This document shows, in pieces, positions 8,536 to 17,601 of a DNA stretch of 64,000 nucleotides. Made by a program: the position numbers and the translations under genes. Within the stretch, counting starts at the first letter, position 1. Every line of letters begins with the position of its first letter. This DNA is from Neomegalonema sp. (GTDB lineage Bacteria > Pseudomonadota > Alphaproteobacteria > Rhodobacterales > Rhodobacteraceae). The DNA lies in assembly GCA_022760435.1 (NCBI GenBank), contig JALEFY010000007.1:186001-250000 (forward strand), written 5' to 3'. Under the pieces are notes generated by a model. The model did not search any database, was not told where the DNA came from, and saw only the letters and a list, made by a program, of their open reading frames with translations.

Positions 8536-9786
8536 CTACACCGCTCGGAACGCCAGGACGGCGTTGAGCCCGCCAAAAGCAAAAGTGTTCGACATCGCGA
8601 CCGAGACCTGACGCTCGCGCGCCGTGTTCGGGGTCACATCAAGATCGCATTCAGGATCGGGCTCTTCGTAATTGATCGTCGGCGGGATCAGATTCTCCCG
8701 CACCGCCAAGAGCGTCGCCGCCGCCTCCAAGGCGCCCGCCGCCCCGATGCAATGACCATGCATCGATTTGGTCGAGGATACCGCCAGCGCATCTGCATGC
8801 ACCCCGAAGACCTGACGGATCGCCGCGGTCTCGGTACTGTCATTGACCGCCGTGGCTGTGCCATGGGCGTTGATATAGTCGATATCTTCGGGGTTGATGC
8901 CGGCATCCTTGAGCGTCCAGACCATCGCGCGAGCCGCACCATCCTGGCTGGGCTTCACGATATCGCTGGCATCCGAACTCATGCCGCAACCGATGATCTC
9001 GGCGATAATGTCGGCGCCGCGCGCCTGCGCATGCGCCATATCCTCAAGCACCAGAATCGCCGCGCCCTCGCCCTGTACCATGCCGGAGCGGTTCTTCGAG
9101 AATGGCCGACACGCATCCTTGGCCATCACCCGCAAGCCTTCCCAGCCTTTCAGAACGCCGAAGGTCAGGCTGGCTTCAGACCCGCCAGCCAGCATCACAT
9201 CGACAGCCCCCGAGCGCACCATCTGGAAAGCCTGTGCAAGCGCGTGGTTGGACGAAGAACAGGCTGTGCTCACCGTCCAGGACGGCCCCATCAGCCCAAA
9301 GCGCATGCTCAGATGCGAGCAGGGAGCATTGGCCATCAGGCGCGGCACGGTGAAGGGATGGACGCGATTTTTTCTCTCGCCATAGAGCAGGCGATATTGC
9401 TCATCGACGGTCTGGCTCCCACCGATCGAGGTGCCGATCACCACGCCGGAGCGCACGCCAAGGGCTTCATCGACCTGCGCTTGCGCCCCGTCTGCCCCCG
9501 CAGCCGTTCCCGAGGCCAGCCCAGCCTGGGCCATCGCCTCTTCCCCGGCAACCAGCGCCATCTGGGTCACCCGATCGCGCATCATCAATTCGGATTTGGA
9601 GAAATACGCGGCGCCATCGAACGCCTTCGCCTCAGCCGCAATCGGGACCGACAGCCCCTGCGTTTCGATGAGCTCAATCGGACCGATGCCCGAGCGCCCC
9701 TCGCGCAGCCCGGCGAAATGCGCACGGGTGCCGACCCCAAGCGAGGAGACAACGCCCAAACCAGTAACAGCCACTCGCCGCGTCAT
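8536..9786 (-). CDS. Beta-ketoacyl-ACP synthase (KAS I/II family)
   Basis: 416 residues, the normal KAS length. The catalytic triad is visible: Cys in VSTACSSS near residue 172, His in NAHGTATAVND near 306 and His in KSMHGHCIGAAG near 342, plus the NTFAFGGLN motif at the end. It condenses malonyl-ACP with an acyl-ACP. The gene follows an acyl carrier protein gene (62 bp gap), with lpxD further upstream in the same direction. It probably makes a special acyl chain, perhaps for lipid A, rather than housekeeping fatty acids. This is inferred from context; it could also be a second FabF or FabB. Confidence 0.92.
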   Translation of the reverse strand: MTRRVAVTGLGVVSSLGVGTRAHFAGLREGRSGIGPIELIETQGLSVPIAAEAKAFDGAAYFSKSELMMRDRVTQMALVAGEEAMAQAGLASGTAAGADGAQAQVDEALGVRSGVVIGTSIGGSQTVDEQYRLLYGERKNRVHPFTVPRLMANAPCSHLSMRFGLMGPSWTVSTACSSSNHALAQAFQMVRSGAVDVMLAGGSEASLTFGVLKGWEGLRVMAKDACRPFSKNRSGMVQGEGAAILVLEDMAHAQARGADIIAEIIGCGMSSDASDIVKPSQDGAARAMVWTLKDAGINPEDIDYINAHGTATAVNDSTETAAIRQVFGVHADALAVSSTKSMHGHCIGAAGALEAAATLLAVRENLIPPTINYEEPDPECDLDVTPNTARERQVSVAMSNTFAFGGLNAVLAFRAV

Positions 9787-9848
9787 CCGCGCTCGTACCT
9801 CTCTTTGCTCTCGCTGACTTGCTGTAAACCCAAGCGGATGCGGGGCGT

Positions 9849-10118
9849 CTAGCCTTTTTCGGCGATCAGCCGCTTCACACCCTCGACAACAGCCGAAACG
9901 CTGGTGATGTCGAAATCGGATTCGGATGGGTCATTGGCATTGTAAGGTACGGAAACATCAAAGGCTTCCTCGATCGCGAACACGACCTCGACCAGCCCGA
10001 GCGAGTCGATGCCAAGTTCTTCGGGGGTTGAGCTCAGCGCAACCTGATCGGGCTCCAGCATGGTCTGCTCGGCAATGATCTCGATGACCTTTTGCGCCAC
10101 CGCATCCTGATCGCTCAT
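9849..10118 (-). CDS. Specialised acyl carrier protein
   Basis: 89 residues. The phosphopantetheine attachment motif ELGIDSLGLVEVVF is present, with Ser near residue 38. The third helix region carries a longer acidic insert (NANDPSESDFD) than standard AcpP. The protein is acidic overall. The gene lies between lpxD and a ketoacyl synthase gene on the same strand, as for ACPs dedicated to lipid A acyl chains. It is unlikely to be the main AcpP. It is not clearly AcpXL by sequence. Confidence 0.88.
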   Translation of the reverse strand: MSDQDAVAQKVIEIIAEQTMLEPDQVALSSTPEELGIDSLGLVEVVFAIEEAFDVSVPYNANDPSESDFDITSVSAVVEGVKRLIAEKG

Positions 10119-10317
10119 AATACTTCCCTTGCTCGGCGCCCCAAGAGCGCGTTTGCCACACGCGAGGCGCGCTCAACTCTACCGGTCTGATGACGCTGCG
10201 CAACATCTGAGTGTGGCAAGCGACACTTTATTACGCCCGGCGCCTTTCACTCTCCAACCGACAATGATGGGGGTCGGAGCGGCGTTCTTCAGGCCGAGCG
10301 CATCACATCGGAGCCGT

Positions 10318-11406
10318 TTAACCGCCCTGCCCTCCCAAGGGAAAGCGTTTTTTCAACTCCTGCACATCGCGCATCAATTGCGGCAGACGGCGCACGGCTA
10401 TCAAGGCTCCGGTCATGATCTTGCGCGGACCGGCCGGTGCCCCCATCACCACAGAGCGCGGCGCCAGATCGCCCGCGATCCCGCTCATCGCCAGCGCCAC
10501 GCAATCATCGCCGATCCGGACATGATCGGCGATGCCGGATTGCCCGCCGAGCACAACCCGGTTGCCGATCTCGGCGCTACCGGCGATGCCGACCTGCCCA
10601 CAGACGAGGCAATTCTCGCCGATCTGCACGTTATGGCCAACCTGCACGAGGTTATCGAGCTTGGACCCATGCCCGATCCTGGTATTCACCACCGTTCCGC
10701 GATCGATGCAGCAATTGGCGCCGATCTCGACATCTTCGCCGATCTCAACCGAGCCGAGCGAGTAAATCCGCGCCCAAACACGGTTTTCAGCGCCCATCGC
10801 CACCGCCCCGCCCTCGCGCACGCTCTCGACGCTGCCCTTTTCTGGCGTCACAAAGGAAAATCCGTCGCCGCCGATCACGGCACCGGGCTGAATGATGCTG
10901 CGCGCACCAATGGTGACCCGCGCCCCGATCCGCACCCCGGCATGGATCAGGCAATCCTCGGCGATCACTGCATCTTCGCCGATCGTGGCTTGCGGCAGGA
11001 TCACCGCTCGATCACCCAGGCGCACGCGCGGGCCAACCACAGCCAGCGCGCCGATACGCACATCTTGCCCGATCTGTGCCGTAGGATCGACCACCGCACT
11101 TGGATGAATGCCCTCGGGCGCATGGGGGGCGATGGCAAAAGCGCGGGTAATGCCGGCAAGGCCGAAACGCGCGCGCGGCACGATGATCGCCGCCCTCAGC
11201 CCCGCCTCCTGCCAGTCAAAACCCGGAGGCACCATGGCCGCCTGTGCCGCACTGTCCTTGAGCAGCTTGGTGAATTTCGGATCCATCGCCAAGGCCAGTT
11301 GATCGGGCCCGGCTGCCTTGGGATGCGCCGCGCCGGAGATCTGCAAGCCGGTTTCACCTTCCGCTTCAAAGCCCAGTTTCTCGGCGATCTGCGCTACCGT
11401 GATCAT
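10318..11406 (-). CDS. lpxD: UDP-3-O-acylglucosamine N-acyltransferase
   Basis: 362 residues. An N-terminal LpxD uridine-binding domain (about 1-100) is followed by a long left-handed beta-helix of hexapeptide repeats (IGQDVRIGALAVVG, IGEDVEIG, IGNRVVLGG). The catalytic His is in QVGHNVQIGE near residue 258. It transfers 3-hydroxyacyl chains from ACP to the glucosamine amine, the third step of lipid A synthesis. LpxD is often encoded with fabZ, lpxA and lpxB. Here it instead precedes an acyl carrier protein and ketoacyl synthase on the same strand, after a 199-bp gap. A second lpxD elsewhere in the genome cannot be excluded. Confidence 0.93.
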   Translation of the reverse strand: MITVAQIAEKLGFEAEGETGLQISGAAHPKAAGPDQLALAMDPKFTKLLKDSAAQAAMVPPGFDWQEAGLRAAIIVPRARFGLAGITRAFAIAPHAPEGIHPSAVVDPTAQIGQDVRIGALAVVGPRVRLGDRAVILPQATIGEDAVIAEDCLIHAGVRIGARVTIGARSIIQPGAVIGGDGFSFVTPEKGSVESVREGGAVAMGAENRVWARIYSLGSVEIGEDVEIGANCCIDRGTVVNTRIGHGSKLDNLVQVGHNVQIGENCLVCGQVGIAGSAEIGNRVVLGGQSGIADHVRIGDDCVALAMSGIAGDLAPRSVVMGAPAGPRKIMTGALIAVRRLPQLMRDVQELKKRFPLGGQGG

Positions 11407-11656
11407 GTCGATCTCTCCCTTTCGCGGCTCCCCTGTTCTCGAGGACCATCGGAACTCGCCCGGAACGCGGGGTCAGGTCAAGCCTTGAGTGCCACCGCCC
11501 CCGCGCCGCCCGGCCTCGAGCATCCTTAGCCGATTGAAAGCAACCGGGTTTTTACCATCTGCCGCAATAATGGTTGTGAATTGGAAACCTTGCGCGCAAC
11601 GCGTGCATCGCCCGGATCGGGCGCGATGGGCGCATCTGATGAGATTGGACAGAGCC

Positions 11657-13678
11657 ATGATGAGGCGTCGTCAATCACAGGATCTCTTTTCCTTCGGGGG
11701 TCTCGCCCGCGAGGCAGAGCGCCGGGTTGCCTCGCGTATCCGCCTGCTCGTGCTCGCGCTGCTCGCAGGATCGGTGCCCGTGATCGTGCTGGGTCTGCTG
11801 GCCTTTACCGGCGTCGACCACGCGCAAAGGCTGGTCAGCGAAGGCGCGATGCCGGTGATTCGCTCCGCCGAAGACCTTACCAAGACCACGCATGAGCTGG
11901 AAAATGCCAGCCTTGTTCTGGCGCGGGTCAGTGATCAGGGCGGGCTGACAGATGCGCGCCTGGCTCAGTCGGCTCTGCTCAAACGCGCAGATGCGCTGCT
12001 GGCCTCGCTGGAGCATGCGCACCCAGCTCAGGATCACCTGGAGCACCTTCGCACAGAGTACCGCGCGCTGCGCGCCAGGGGCATCACGATTGCCGGGGTG
12101 CACTCGCAGATCCTCTGGCTCGCCGATGAACGCGAAGGCAAGCGGCTCCACGCGCTCAAGGCATTGGCCGATCTGCGGGACCGCGCCTTGCAGTGGACGA
12201 GCGACCCGCAGACGAGCCCGCGCTTTGAGCGGGCGCAGCTCGACAATGAATGGCTTCGGATCGAGCATGCGATCAATGTCATCTTCGTGCAGCAGACGCC
12301 ATTGGGGGTCCTGGAGCAGGAAGCGAAGCTCCGCGAGAGCCTTGGTCGGGTCCATGCGCTCGATGCTGCGCTGCGCCAGCAAGGGGTCGATCTGCATCTC
12401 GACCGGCACTTGTTGGCTTTCGAGCGCATGATCGGCGCGGATACGATCCCGCAGGCGACCGAACAGACGGACTCTGCTGGCGAAGCGGACTCTTTTGGCG
12501 ATTTGCAACGCCGACATCTGGCCCTGACTGCCCGCTCAGATCTGCTGACCGCCGAGCTGCGCAATAACCTCATCAAACTGCGCGACGCTGTCTCCGCGAT
12601 CCGAACCGAGGCGGCGGCGCAACTGACTGCGCAGATCGCCCAGGCGCGAAAGGCGACCTTGACCAGCGCGGTTCTGGTCTTGGTCGCGATCCTCGCCATG
12701 ACCCTGCTGGGCCTGCGCCTGATGCATCGGGCGCTGGAGCGGCATATCGTGACCCCGCTCGCCTCGCTGACCGGCACGATCAAGGAACTCGAAAGCGGCG
12801 ATCTCACCGCGCAAGTACCGATGCTCGAGCGCGGCGATGAGTTCGGCACCATGGCGCGGGCGCTCGACATGTTCAAGCGCAAGGCGACGGAGGCAAAAAA
12901 GCTGGAGATCGACAAGGCGATCACCGAGCACAAGCTGGAGCATGAGCGCGAGTTGAACAATCTTCAGCGGCAGTTCGTCTCCATGGTCAGCCATGAGTTC
13001 CGCACCCCGCTCGCGGTGATCGACGGCAATGCCGGTGCGATCGAGCGTCGCTTCGATCGTCTCGGGCGCGCGGCGGTCCTCGAAAAGGCCGGGCGGATCC
13101 GCTCCTCGGTACTGCGCCTGACCCGGCTGATGGAAAGCGTGCTGAGCGCGGCGCGGCTCGAGGCAGGCTCGATCAGCTATCGGCCGGAGAGCTTCGATCT
13201 GCGCGCCATGCTCGAGGATCTGTGCCGGGCGCAGGCCGATATCAGCCCGGCCTATGACATCCAGCTCGCGGCCGAGGCTCTGCCGGATGCGGTCGAGGGC
13301 GATCCGCAATTGCTCAGCCAGGTCTTTCAGAACCTGATCGGCAATGCAGTGAAATACGCGCCCGAGGGCACCGCGATCAAGGTCGAGGCGGCGCTGACGG
13401 GCGAGATGCTCACGGTCTGCGTATGCGATCGCGGCGTGGGTATCCCTGCCGATGAGCTGCCGAAACTGTTCTCGCGCTTTTTCCGTGCCAGCACCTCGAC
13501 GGGTATTCCCGGCTCAGGGATTGGCCTGCATCTGGTACGTAGTTTTGTCGACATGCATGGCGGGCGGGTCGAGGTGGAGAGCGAAGTCGGCCGCGGCACC
13601 TGCTTCACCGTGCGCATTCCCGCCAGTATCGCGGCTCAGCAGGCCGAGCGAGACCGGGCTGCGCTGTTTGCGGCTTGA
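11657..13678 (+). CDS. Membrane sensor histidine kinase
   Basis: About 673 residues from the ATG at 11657; ATGs at 11639 and 11660 are also possible and no strong ribosome site decides. The layout is TM helix at about 25-50, a long periplasmic helical sensor region, TM at about 335-355, a HAMP domain, then HisKA with SHEFRTPLAV (phospho-His near 446). A HATPase domain follows, with N box QNLIGNAVKYAPEG near 558 and DRGVGIP and GSGIGLHLV motifs. It senses an unknown signal and phosphorylates a response regulator. No response regulator gene lies beside it, so it is an orphan in this window. Confidence 0.9.
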   Translation: MMRRRQSQDLFSFGGLAREAERRVASRIRLLVLALLAGSVPVIVLGLLAFTGVDHAQRLVSEGAMPVIRSAEDLTKTTHELENASLVLARVSDQGGLTDARLAQSALLKRADALLASLEHAHPAQDHLEHLRTEYRALRARGITIAGVHSQILWLADEREGKRLHALKALADLRDRALQWTSDPQTSPRFERAQLDNEWLRIEHAINVIFVQQTPLGVLEQEAKLRESLGRVHALDAALRQQGVDLHLDRHLLAFERMIGADTIPQATEQTDSAGEADSFGDLQRRHLALTARSDLLTAELRNNLIKLRDAVSAIRTEAAAQLTAQIAQARKATLTSAVLVLVAILAMTLLGLRLMHRALERHIVTPLASLTGTIKELESGDLTAQVPMLERGDEFGTMARALDMFKRKATEAKKLEIDKAITEHKLEHERELNNLQRQFVSMVSHEFRTPLAVIDGNAGAIERRFDRLGRAAVLEKAGRIRSSVLRLTRLMESVLSAARLEAGSISYRPESFDLRAMLEDLCRAQADISPAYDIQLAAEALPDAVEGDPQLLSQVFQNLIGNAVKYAPEGTAIKVEAALTGEMLTVCVCDRGVGIPADELPKLFSRFFRASTSTGIPGSGIGLHLVRSFVDMHGGRVEVESEVGRGTCFTVRIPASIAAQQAERDRAALFAA

Positions 13679-13787
13679 CCGAGGCGAAGGCCGCCAGGTG
13701 CGGCGCTTGCGGATGACAATTTCCTTGCCCTGACGTCGATGATGCGGATGATCTCGCCCATAGCAATCTGTGATGGGAGAGACGATC

Positions 13788-14252
13788 ATGGCCGGTATCA
13801 TCGAAGCGCGCTTGCAAGAGCTGGGGCTCAGCCTGCCCGACGCGCCGGCCCCGGCGGCCAATTATGTGCCGTTTCAACGCTCGGGCAATCAGCTCTTCAT
13901 TTCCGGGCAGATCTCGGCCGGACCGGATGGGCTGATCACCGGCAAGCTCGGCGCCGATTTCTCGGTTGAGCAGGGGCAGGCGGCAGCGAAAGCCTGCGCT
14001 CTGGCACTGATCGCCCAGGCGCGCGCCGCGCTCGGTGGCGATCTCGACCGGGTCGCGCAAGTGGTCAAGCTGGGTGGATTTGTAAATTGCACCGCGGATT
14101 TCACCGATCACCCCAAGGTCATCAACGGGGCTTCGGACCTGATGGTCGCAGTCTTTGGTGAGAACGGGCGCCATGCCCGCGCCGCTGTCGGATGCAGTGC
14201 GCTGCCGCTCGGCGTGGCGGTGGAGATCGAAGCGGTCTTTGAAGTTCGGTGA
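13788..14252 (+). CDS. RidA/YjgF/YER057c-family protein
   Basis: 154 residues from the ATG at 13788, preceded by GGGAGA. The RidA fold is recognised from FISGQISAGPDG, the central VVKLGGFVNCTADF and the end region GRHARAAVGCSALPLGVAVEIEA. This includes the conserved Arg in the active-site cleft and the GVAVEIEA strand. RidA proteins deaminate reactive enamine/imine intermediates in the cytoplasm. The stop overlaps the GTG start of the glycerophosphodiesterase gene by 4 bp (GTGA), so the two are coupled. Confidence 0.9.
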   Translation: MAGIIEARLQELGLSLPDAPAPAANYVPFQRSGNQLFISGQISAGPDGLITGKLGADFSVEQGQAAAKACALALIAQARAALGGDLDRVAQVVKLGGFVNCTADFTDHPKVINGASDLMVAVFGENGRHARAAVGCSALPLGVAVEIEAVFEVR

Positions 14253-15022
14253 GCGCGAGCCGTCTCGCTCCCGGCTTTCTGAGCCGCCCCTTCGCGCATC
14301 GCGGCCTGCATGAGGCCGCGGGCGGGGTGATCGAAAACTCGGCCTCGGCAGTGCTGGCGGCGATCGCGGGTGGTTACGGGATCGAGATCGATTTGCAGCG
14401 GGCGGGCGATCACGAGCCGGTGGTGTTTCATGATCCGGTGCTCGATCGGCTCACCGAGGCGCGCGGCCCGGTCGATGCGCTGCCCTCGGGAGCGCTGCGC
14501 CAGATGCGGCTGCGCGGCAGCGAGGACGGGATCGTCAGCCTGCCCGACCTGTTCAACCTCGTGGCCTATCGCGCGCCCTTGCTGCTCGAGATCAAGGACC
14601 CGACCGGGCGAATGGCCCCGATCAGCGATGCCGGGCACACGCGGTTTCTGCACCGCATCGCCGAGCTGGCGAGCGAGTATAAGGGCGCGCGGGCGGTGAT
14701 GTCGTTCAACCCGCATGTCATTGCCTGGTTTACCGAGCATGCGCCGCAGATACCGCGCGGGCTGGTGGCCTGTGCGCAGGTTGACCCGAAGCTGGGAACG
14801 GCGCGCAATCACGCGCTCGCGCAGATGCAGGGCGCCGAGGCGCTCGGCCTCGATTTCCTCTCCTACGACGCCTGCGCCCTGCCCGATCCTCGGGTGGCCG
14901 AGCTAGGCGCGCAGGGAGTGGCGGTTATCTGCTGGACGATCCGCGATCTCGCCGCCGCGAAGCGGGTCGCACCGCATGTCGATCAGATCACCTTTGAGGG
15001 TTTTTCACCCCCACGCCCTTGA
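14249..15022 (+). CDS. Glycerophosphodiester phosphodiesterase
   Basis: 257 residues with a GTG start overlapping the ridA-like stop. GDPD motifs are present: FAHRGLHE with the following EN, GIEIDLQR with the metal-binding Glu, and VVFHDPVLDRL with the second catalytic His. These TIM-barrel enzymes hydrolyse deacylated phospholipids to glycerol-3-phosphate and an alcohol. No signal peptide is seen, so it is probably cytoplasmic. It lies in a plus-strand run with RidA and a FemAB-like acyltransferase. Confidence 0.9.
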   Translation: MSASRLAPGFLSRPFAHRGLHEAAGGVIENSASAVLAAIAGGYGIEIDLQRAGDHEPVVFHDPVLDRLTEARGPVDALPSGALRQMRLRGSEDGIVSLPDLFNLVAYRAPLLLEIKDPTGRMAPISDAGHTRFLHRIAELASEYKGARAVMSFNPHVIAWFTEHAPQIPRGLVACAQVDPKLGTARNHALAQMQGAEALGLDFLSYDACALPDPRVAELGAQGVAVICWTIRDLAAAKRVAPHVDQITFEGFSPPRP

Positions 15023-15094
15023 ATGGCGCTTGCGGCGTTCTTGCTCATAACTTGCGCATGGCGAAAGGTGCCTCGAGACGAAAGGGACGGGCAG

Positions 15095-16324
15095 ATGGCC
15101 GATGGGACAGGGCAAGGCATTACCATTCGATGCGTGCAGGCGATCGCGGAGATCGACGCGGCGCAATGGGATGCCTGCGCCGATCCGGGCAATCAAGCTT
15201 CGGGTAGGCAAGCTTCGGGTAGGCAGGGTTCGGGTGGGCATGGTGGTCGCCATGCTCAGAATCCGTTCTCGACCCACCGCTTCTTGCTGGCGCTCGAGCA
15301 AAGCGGCTCGGCGACGGCGGAGGAAGGCTGGGCGCCGCAGCATCTGATCGCGGAGGATGAAGCCGGGCAGATCCTCGGCGCGATGCCACTTTATGTGAAG
15401 ACCCATAGCCAGGGCGAATATGTGTTCGATCATGGCTGGGCCGATGCCTTCATGCGCGCCGGTGGAGACTATTATCCCAAGCTGCAAGCCGCGGTGCCCT
15501 TCACCCCGGTGACCGGGCAGCGGGTATTGCTGCATCCCGCGGCACCCGATGAGATCGGCCCCGCGCTCATCGAGGCTGCTTGCGCGCTGGCGCGCAGCAA
15601 TCACCTCTCTTCGCTGCACATCACCTTCTGCACGCAGCCGGAATGGGAGCGTTTCGGCGCGGCGGGGCTCTTGCAGCGTCAGGACCAGCAGTTCCACTTC
15701 ATCAATCGCGGCTATGCGGATTTCGACGCCTTTCTCGCCAGCCTCGCCTCGCGCAAGCGCAAGCAGGTGCGCAAGGAGCGTGAGACGGCGATGGCAAGCG
15801 GGGTGGCGGTCGAGATCCTGACCGGAGATGATCTGCGCCCCGAACATTGGGATGCGTTCTGGACCTTCTATCAGGATACCGGCAGCCGCAAATGGGGCTC
15901 ACCCTATCTGACCCGGGCGTTTTTCGACATCGCCCAAGCGACGATGCGGGAGGATATCGTGCTGGTGATGGCGCGGCGCGAGGGGCGCTGGGTCGCTGGA
16001 GCGCTGAATTTTCTCGGCGCCGATTGCCTCTATGGCCGCTACTGGGGCTGCGTCGAGGACCATCCCTGCCTGCATTTCGAGCTGTGCTATTATCAGGCCA
16101 TTGATATCGCGCTGGCGCGGGGGCTCGACCGGGTCGAGGCCGGGGCCCAGGGCGCTCACAAGCTGGCGCGGGGCTATGAGCCGGTGGCGACCTATTCGCT
16201 GCACTGGATCACGCATCCGGGCTTTCGGCGGGCGATCGAGGAATATCTGACCCATGAGCGGGCGGCGGTTGCGGAGGAGATCGAGGAGCTGGCGCAGCGT
16301 ACGCCGTTTCGCAAGGGCGGCTGA
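15095..16324 (+). CDS. FemAB-like/GNAT acyltransferase (DUF482 type)
   Basis: 409 residues from the ATG at 15095 with AAGGGA upstream. The sequence matches the peptidogalycan-biosynthesis family (PF04339) of FemAB/GNAT-fold proteins: NPFSTHRFLLALE near the start, RKRKQVRKERE, FYQDTGSRKWGSPYLTR and the C-terminal GAQGAHKLARGYEPV. The precise substrate of this family is not established; an acyl transfer role in envelope or amino-acid conjugation is usual speculation. An in-frame 15-bp tandem repeat (QASGR, QASGR, QGSGG) sits between residues 33 and 48, where family members normally read straight into NPF. Confidence 0.85.
   Translation: MADGTGQGITIRCVQAIAEIDAAQWDACADPGNQASGRQASGRQGSGGHGGRHAQNPFSTHRFLLALEQSGSATAEEGWAPQHLIAEDEAGQILGAMPLYVKTHSQGEYVFDHGWADAFMRAGGDYYPKLQAAVPFTPVTGQRVLLHPAAPDEIGPALIEAACALARSNHLSSLHITFCTQPEWERFGAAGLLQRQDQQFHFINRGYADFDAFLASLASRKRKQVRKERETAMASGVAVEILTGDDLRPEHWDAFWTFYQDTGSRKWGSPYLTRAFFDIAQATMREDIVLVMARREGRWVAGALNFLGADCLYGRYWGCVEDHPCLHFELCYYQAIDIALARGLDRVEAGAQGAHKLARGYEPVATYSLHWITHPGFRRAIEEYLTHERAAVAEEIEELAQRTPFRKGG
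15194..15238. repeat. In-frame 15-bp tandem repeat in the FemAB-like gene
   Basis: Two identical 15-bp units (15194-15208, 15209-15223) and one diverged unit (15224-15238), encoding QASGR-type pentapeptides. It interrupts an otherwise conserved N-terminal segment and has the same period as the repeat in pepP. Confidence 0.88.
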
Positions 16325-16743
16325 GTGGGCGCGCTCAAGCGGCGGCTCTGAATGTGCGGATCGTCACTGCGGCAGATCGACAAGTATCGTAAGGGTTGAA
16401 TACCGCCGAGCCGCTCGCCGGATTTTGGCGAGCCCACCCATGCCCCGCGCCCCGCGCTAGAGCCACGATGAGAAAGTTTGGAACCAAAAGCGAAACGACG
16501 AGTTAGACTTGAGTAAGCCGACCACTCAGCGATGACGAAACGACCGAGAGACAATAGCCTTCGCCCCCCCGACCCCGCACCTTGGGCTCTGAGTTGAACT
16601 GACTTAGAGAAGGGCGCGAGCGCTCTCACGCGCTAAACGGCGATCGAGACGCGATCCCGAAGCCGACATCCACGGCTCGTAGTGCTCACGGACCGAGCTC
16701 GGCCATTGTTCGCGGCTACAAGCAGAACGCTTGCTGCGGCTGA
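16325..16743. other. Gene-free region, lower-GC than surroundings
   Basis: A 419-bp gap between the FemAB-like stop and the DUF882 stop (convergent). A hairpin GCTCGCC/GGCGAGC (16413-16433) may end the FemAB-like transcript. From 16440 to 16700 the sequence is less GC-rich and lacks the codon bias of its neighbours. I see no coding frame worth calling; a small RNA or decayed sequence is possible. Confidence 0.55.
16413..16433 (+). terminator. Hairpin downstream of the FemAB-like gene
   Basis: A perfect 7-bp stem GCTCGCC / GGCGAGC with a 7-nt loop (GGATTTT), 89 nt past the stop codon. There is no U-run, so this is only a candidate terminator. Confidence 0.4.
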
Positions 16744-17367
16744 TTACTTGCCCCAAGTGCGGGGCGGGCCGCAATCGACATGGACGAAATGGTTGCGGGT
16801 GTAGCGTCCGACACCGCCGACGCGGCAGGACATCGCAGCGGAGTAGATCTTGCCGACGCTGCGCGATTGCAGCGCAACATCGACTGCCATTCCGCGCGTG
16901 TGGAAAGAGTTCTTCGCGACACCGCGCCCCTTGGAGCGGAGCATGTCATTGGTCGACGGGCTGCGATAGCCGGACACGACCTGGAAAGGCTCGCTGACAT
17001 CGAGTTTCTTCGACATCGCGGCGACCAGGTCGAGGGTGCGCGTGTCGATCGGCATGACCTCGTTGCGACGCCAGTCCCGCATCAGGAAGCTGACTTCGTC
17101 GATTGCCTCGGGGATGTACTCGCCATCCACGTAATACACGACGTTCAGCTTCTCGGCAGTCCGATGATTGACGAGATTGAGTTGGCGGTAGTCACCCAAG
17201 CCACGCAGGTAATGCGGCGCTGCCTTTGCCCTTGGCACCGCAAGTCCGGCGGTGGCTGCGGCGCCTGCGCCAATCGCGGCGTATTCCAGAACCTCCCGTC
17301 GCGTGATCGCCTTCTCGGCAACCTCGGTGGCGGCAGATTGTTGGAAGCGACGATTGTTTTTCCACAC
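16744..17367 (-). CDS. DUF882/M15-type peptidoglycan endopeptidase, Tat-exported
   Basis: 207 residues from a GTG at 17367 that has GAGG 8 nt upstream. A further GTG at 17463 would add 32 residues without a ribosome site. The N-terminus has a twin-arginine signal (TRREVLEYAAIGAGAAATAG). The mature domain has the M15-like zinc residues: HTRGMAVDVAL and HFVHVDCG, after VVSGYRSPSTN. DUF882 includes E. coli YcbK/MepK, which cleaves 3-3 cross-links. It is transcribed divergently from a large L,D-transpeptidase that would make such cross-links, so the two probably work on the same wall bonds. Confidence 0.87.
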   Translation of the reverse strand: MWKNNRRFQQSAATEVAEKAITRREVLEYAAIGAGAAATAGLAVPRAKAAPHYLRGLGDYRQLNLVNHRTAEKLNVVYYVDGEYIPEAIDEVSFLMRDWRRNEVMPIDTRTLDLVAAMSKKLDVSEPFQVVSGYRSPSTNDMLRSKGRGVAKNSFHTRGMAVDVALQSRSVGKIYSAAMSCRVGGVGRYTRNHFVHVDCGPPRTWGK

Positions 17368-17601
17368 AGCTAGAACCTCAGCTCGACCCGTACCCAAACA
17401 CCCAGCCCTTCCTCTGCTTGGGTTTATGCCGCAACATTGAGTTGAGGAAAACCCTTTAGCCACGATAAAGACGAGAAAATTTCATTACTGCTCAATGCTA
17501 TTGGTGTTTGTTATCCGTGATCGCGCTACCGCGCCGCACAATGACAAGAGTCATCGCCAAGAGAATCGGACGAAATGCGTATACCTCGCAGGAGTTTGGG
17601 C

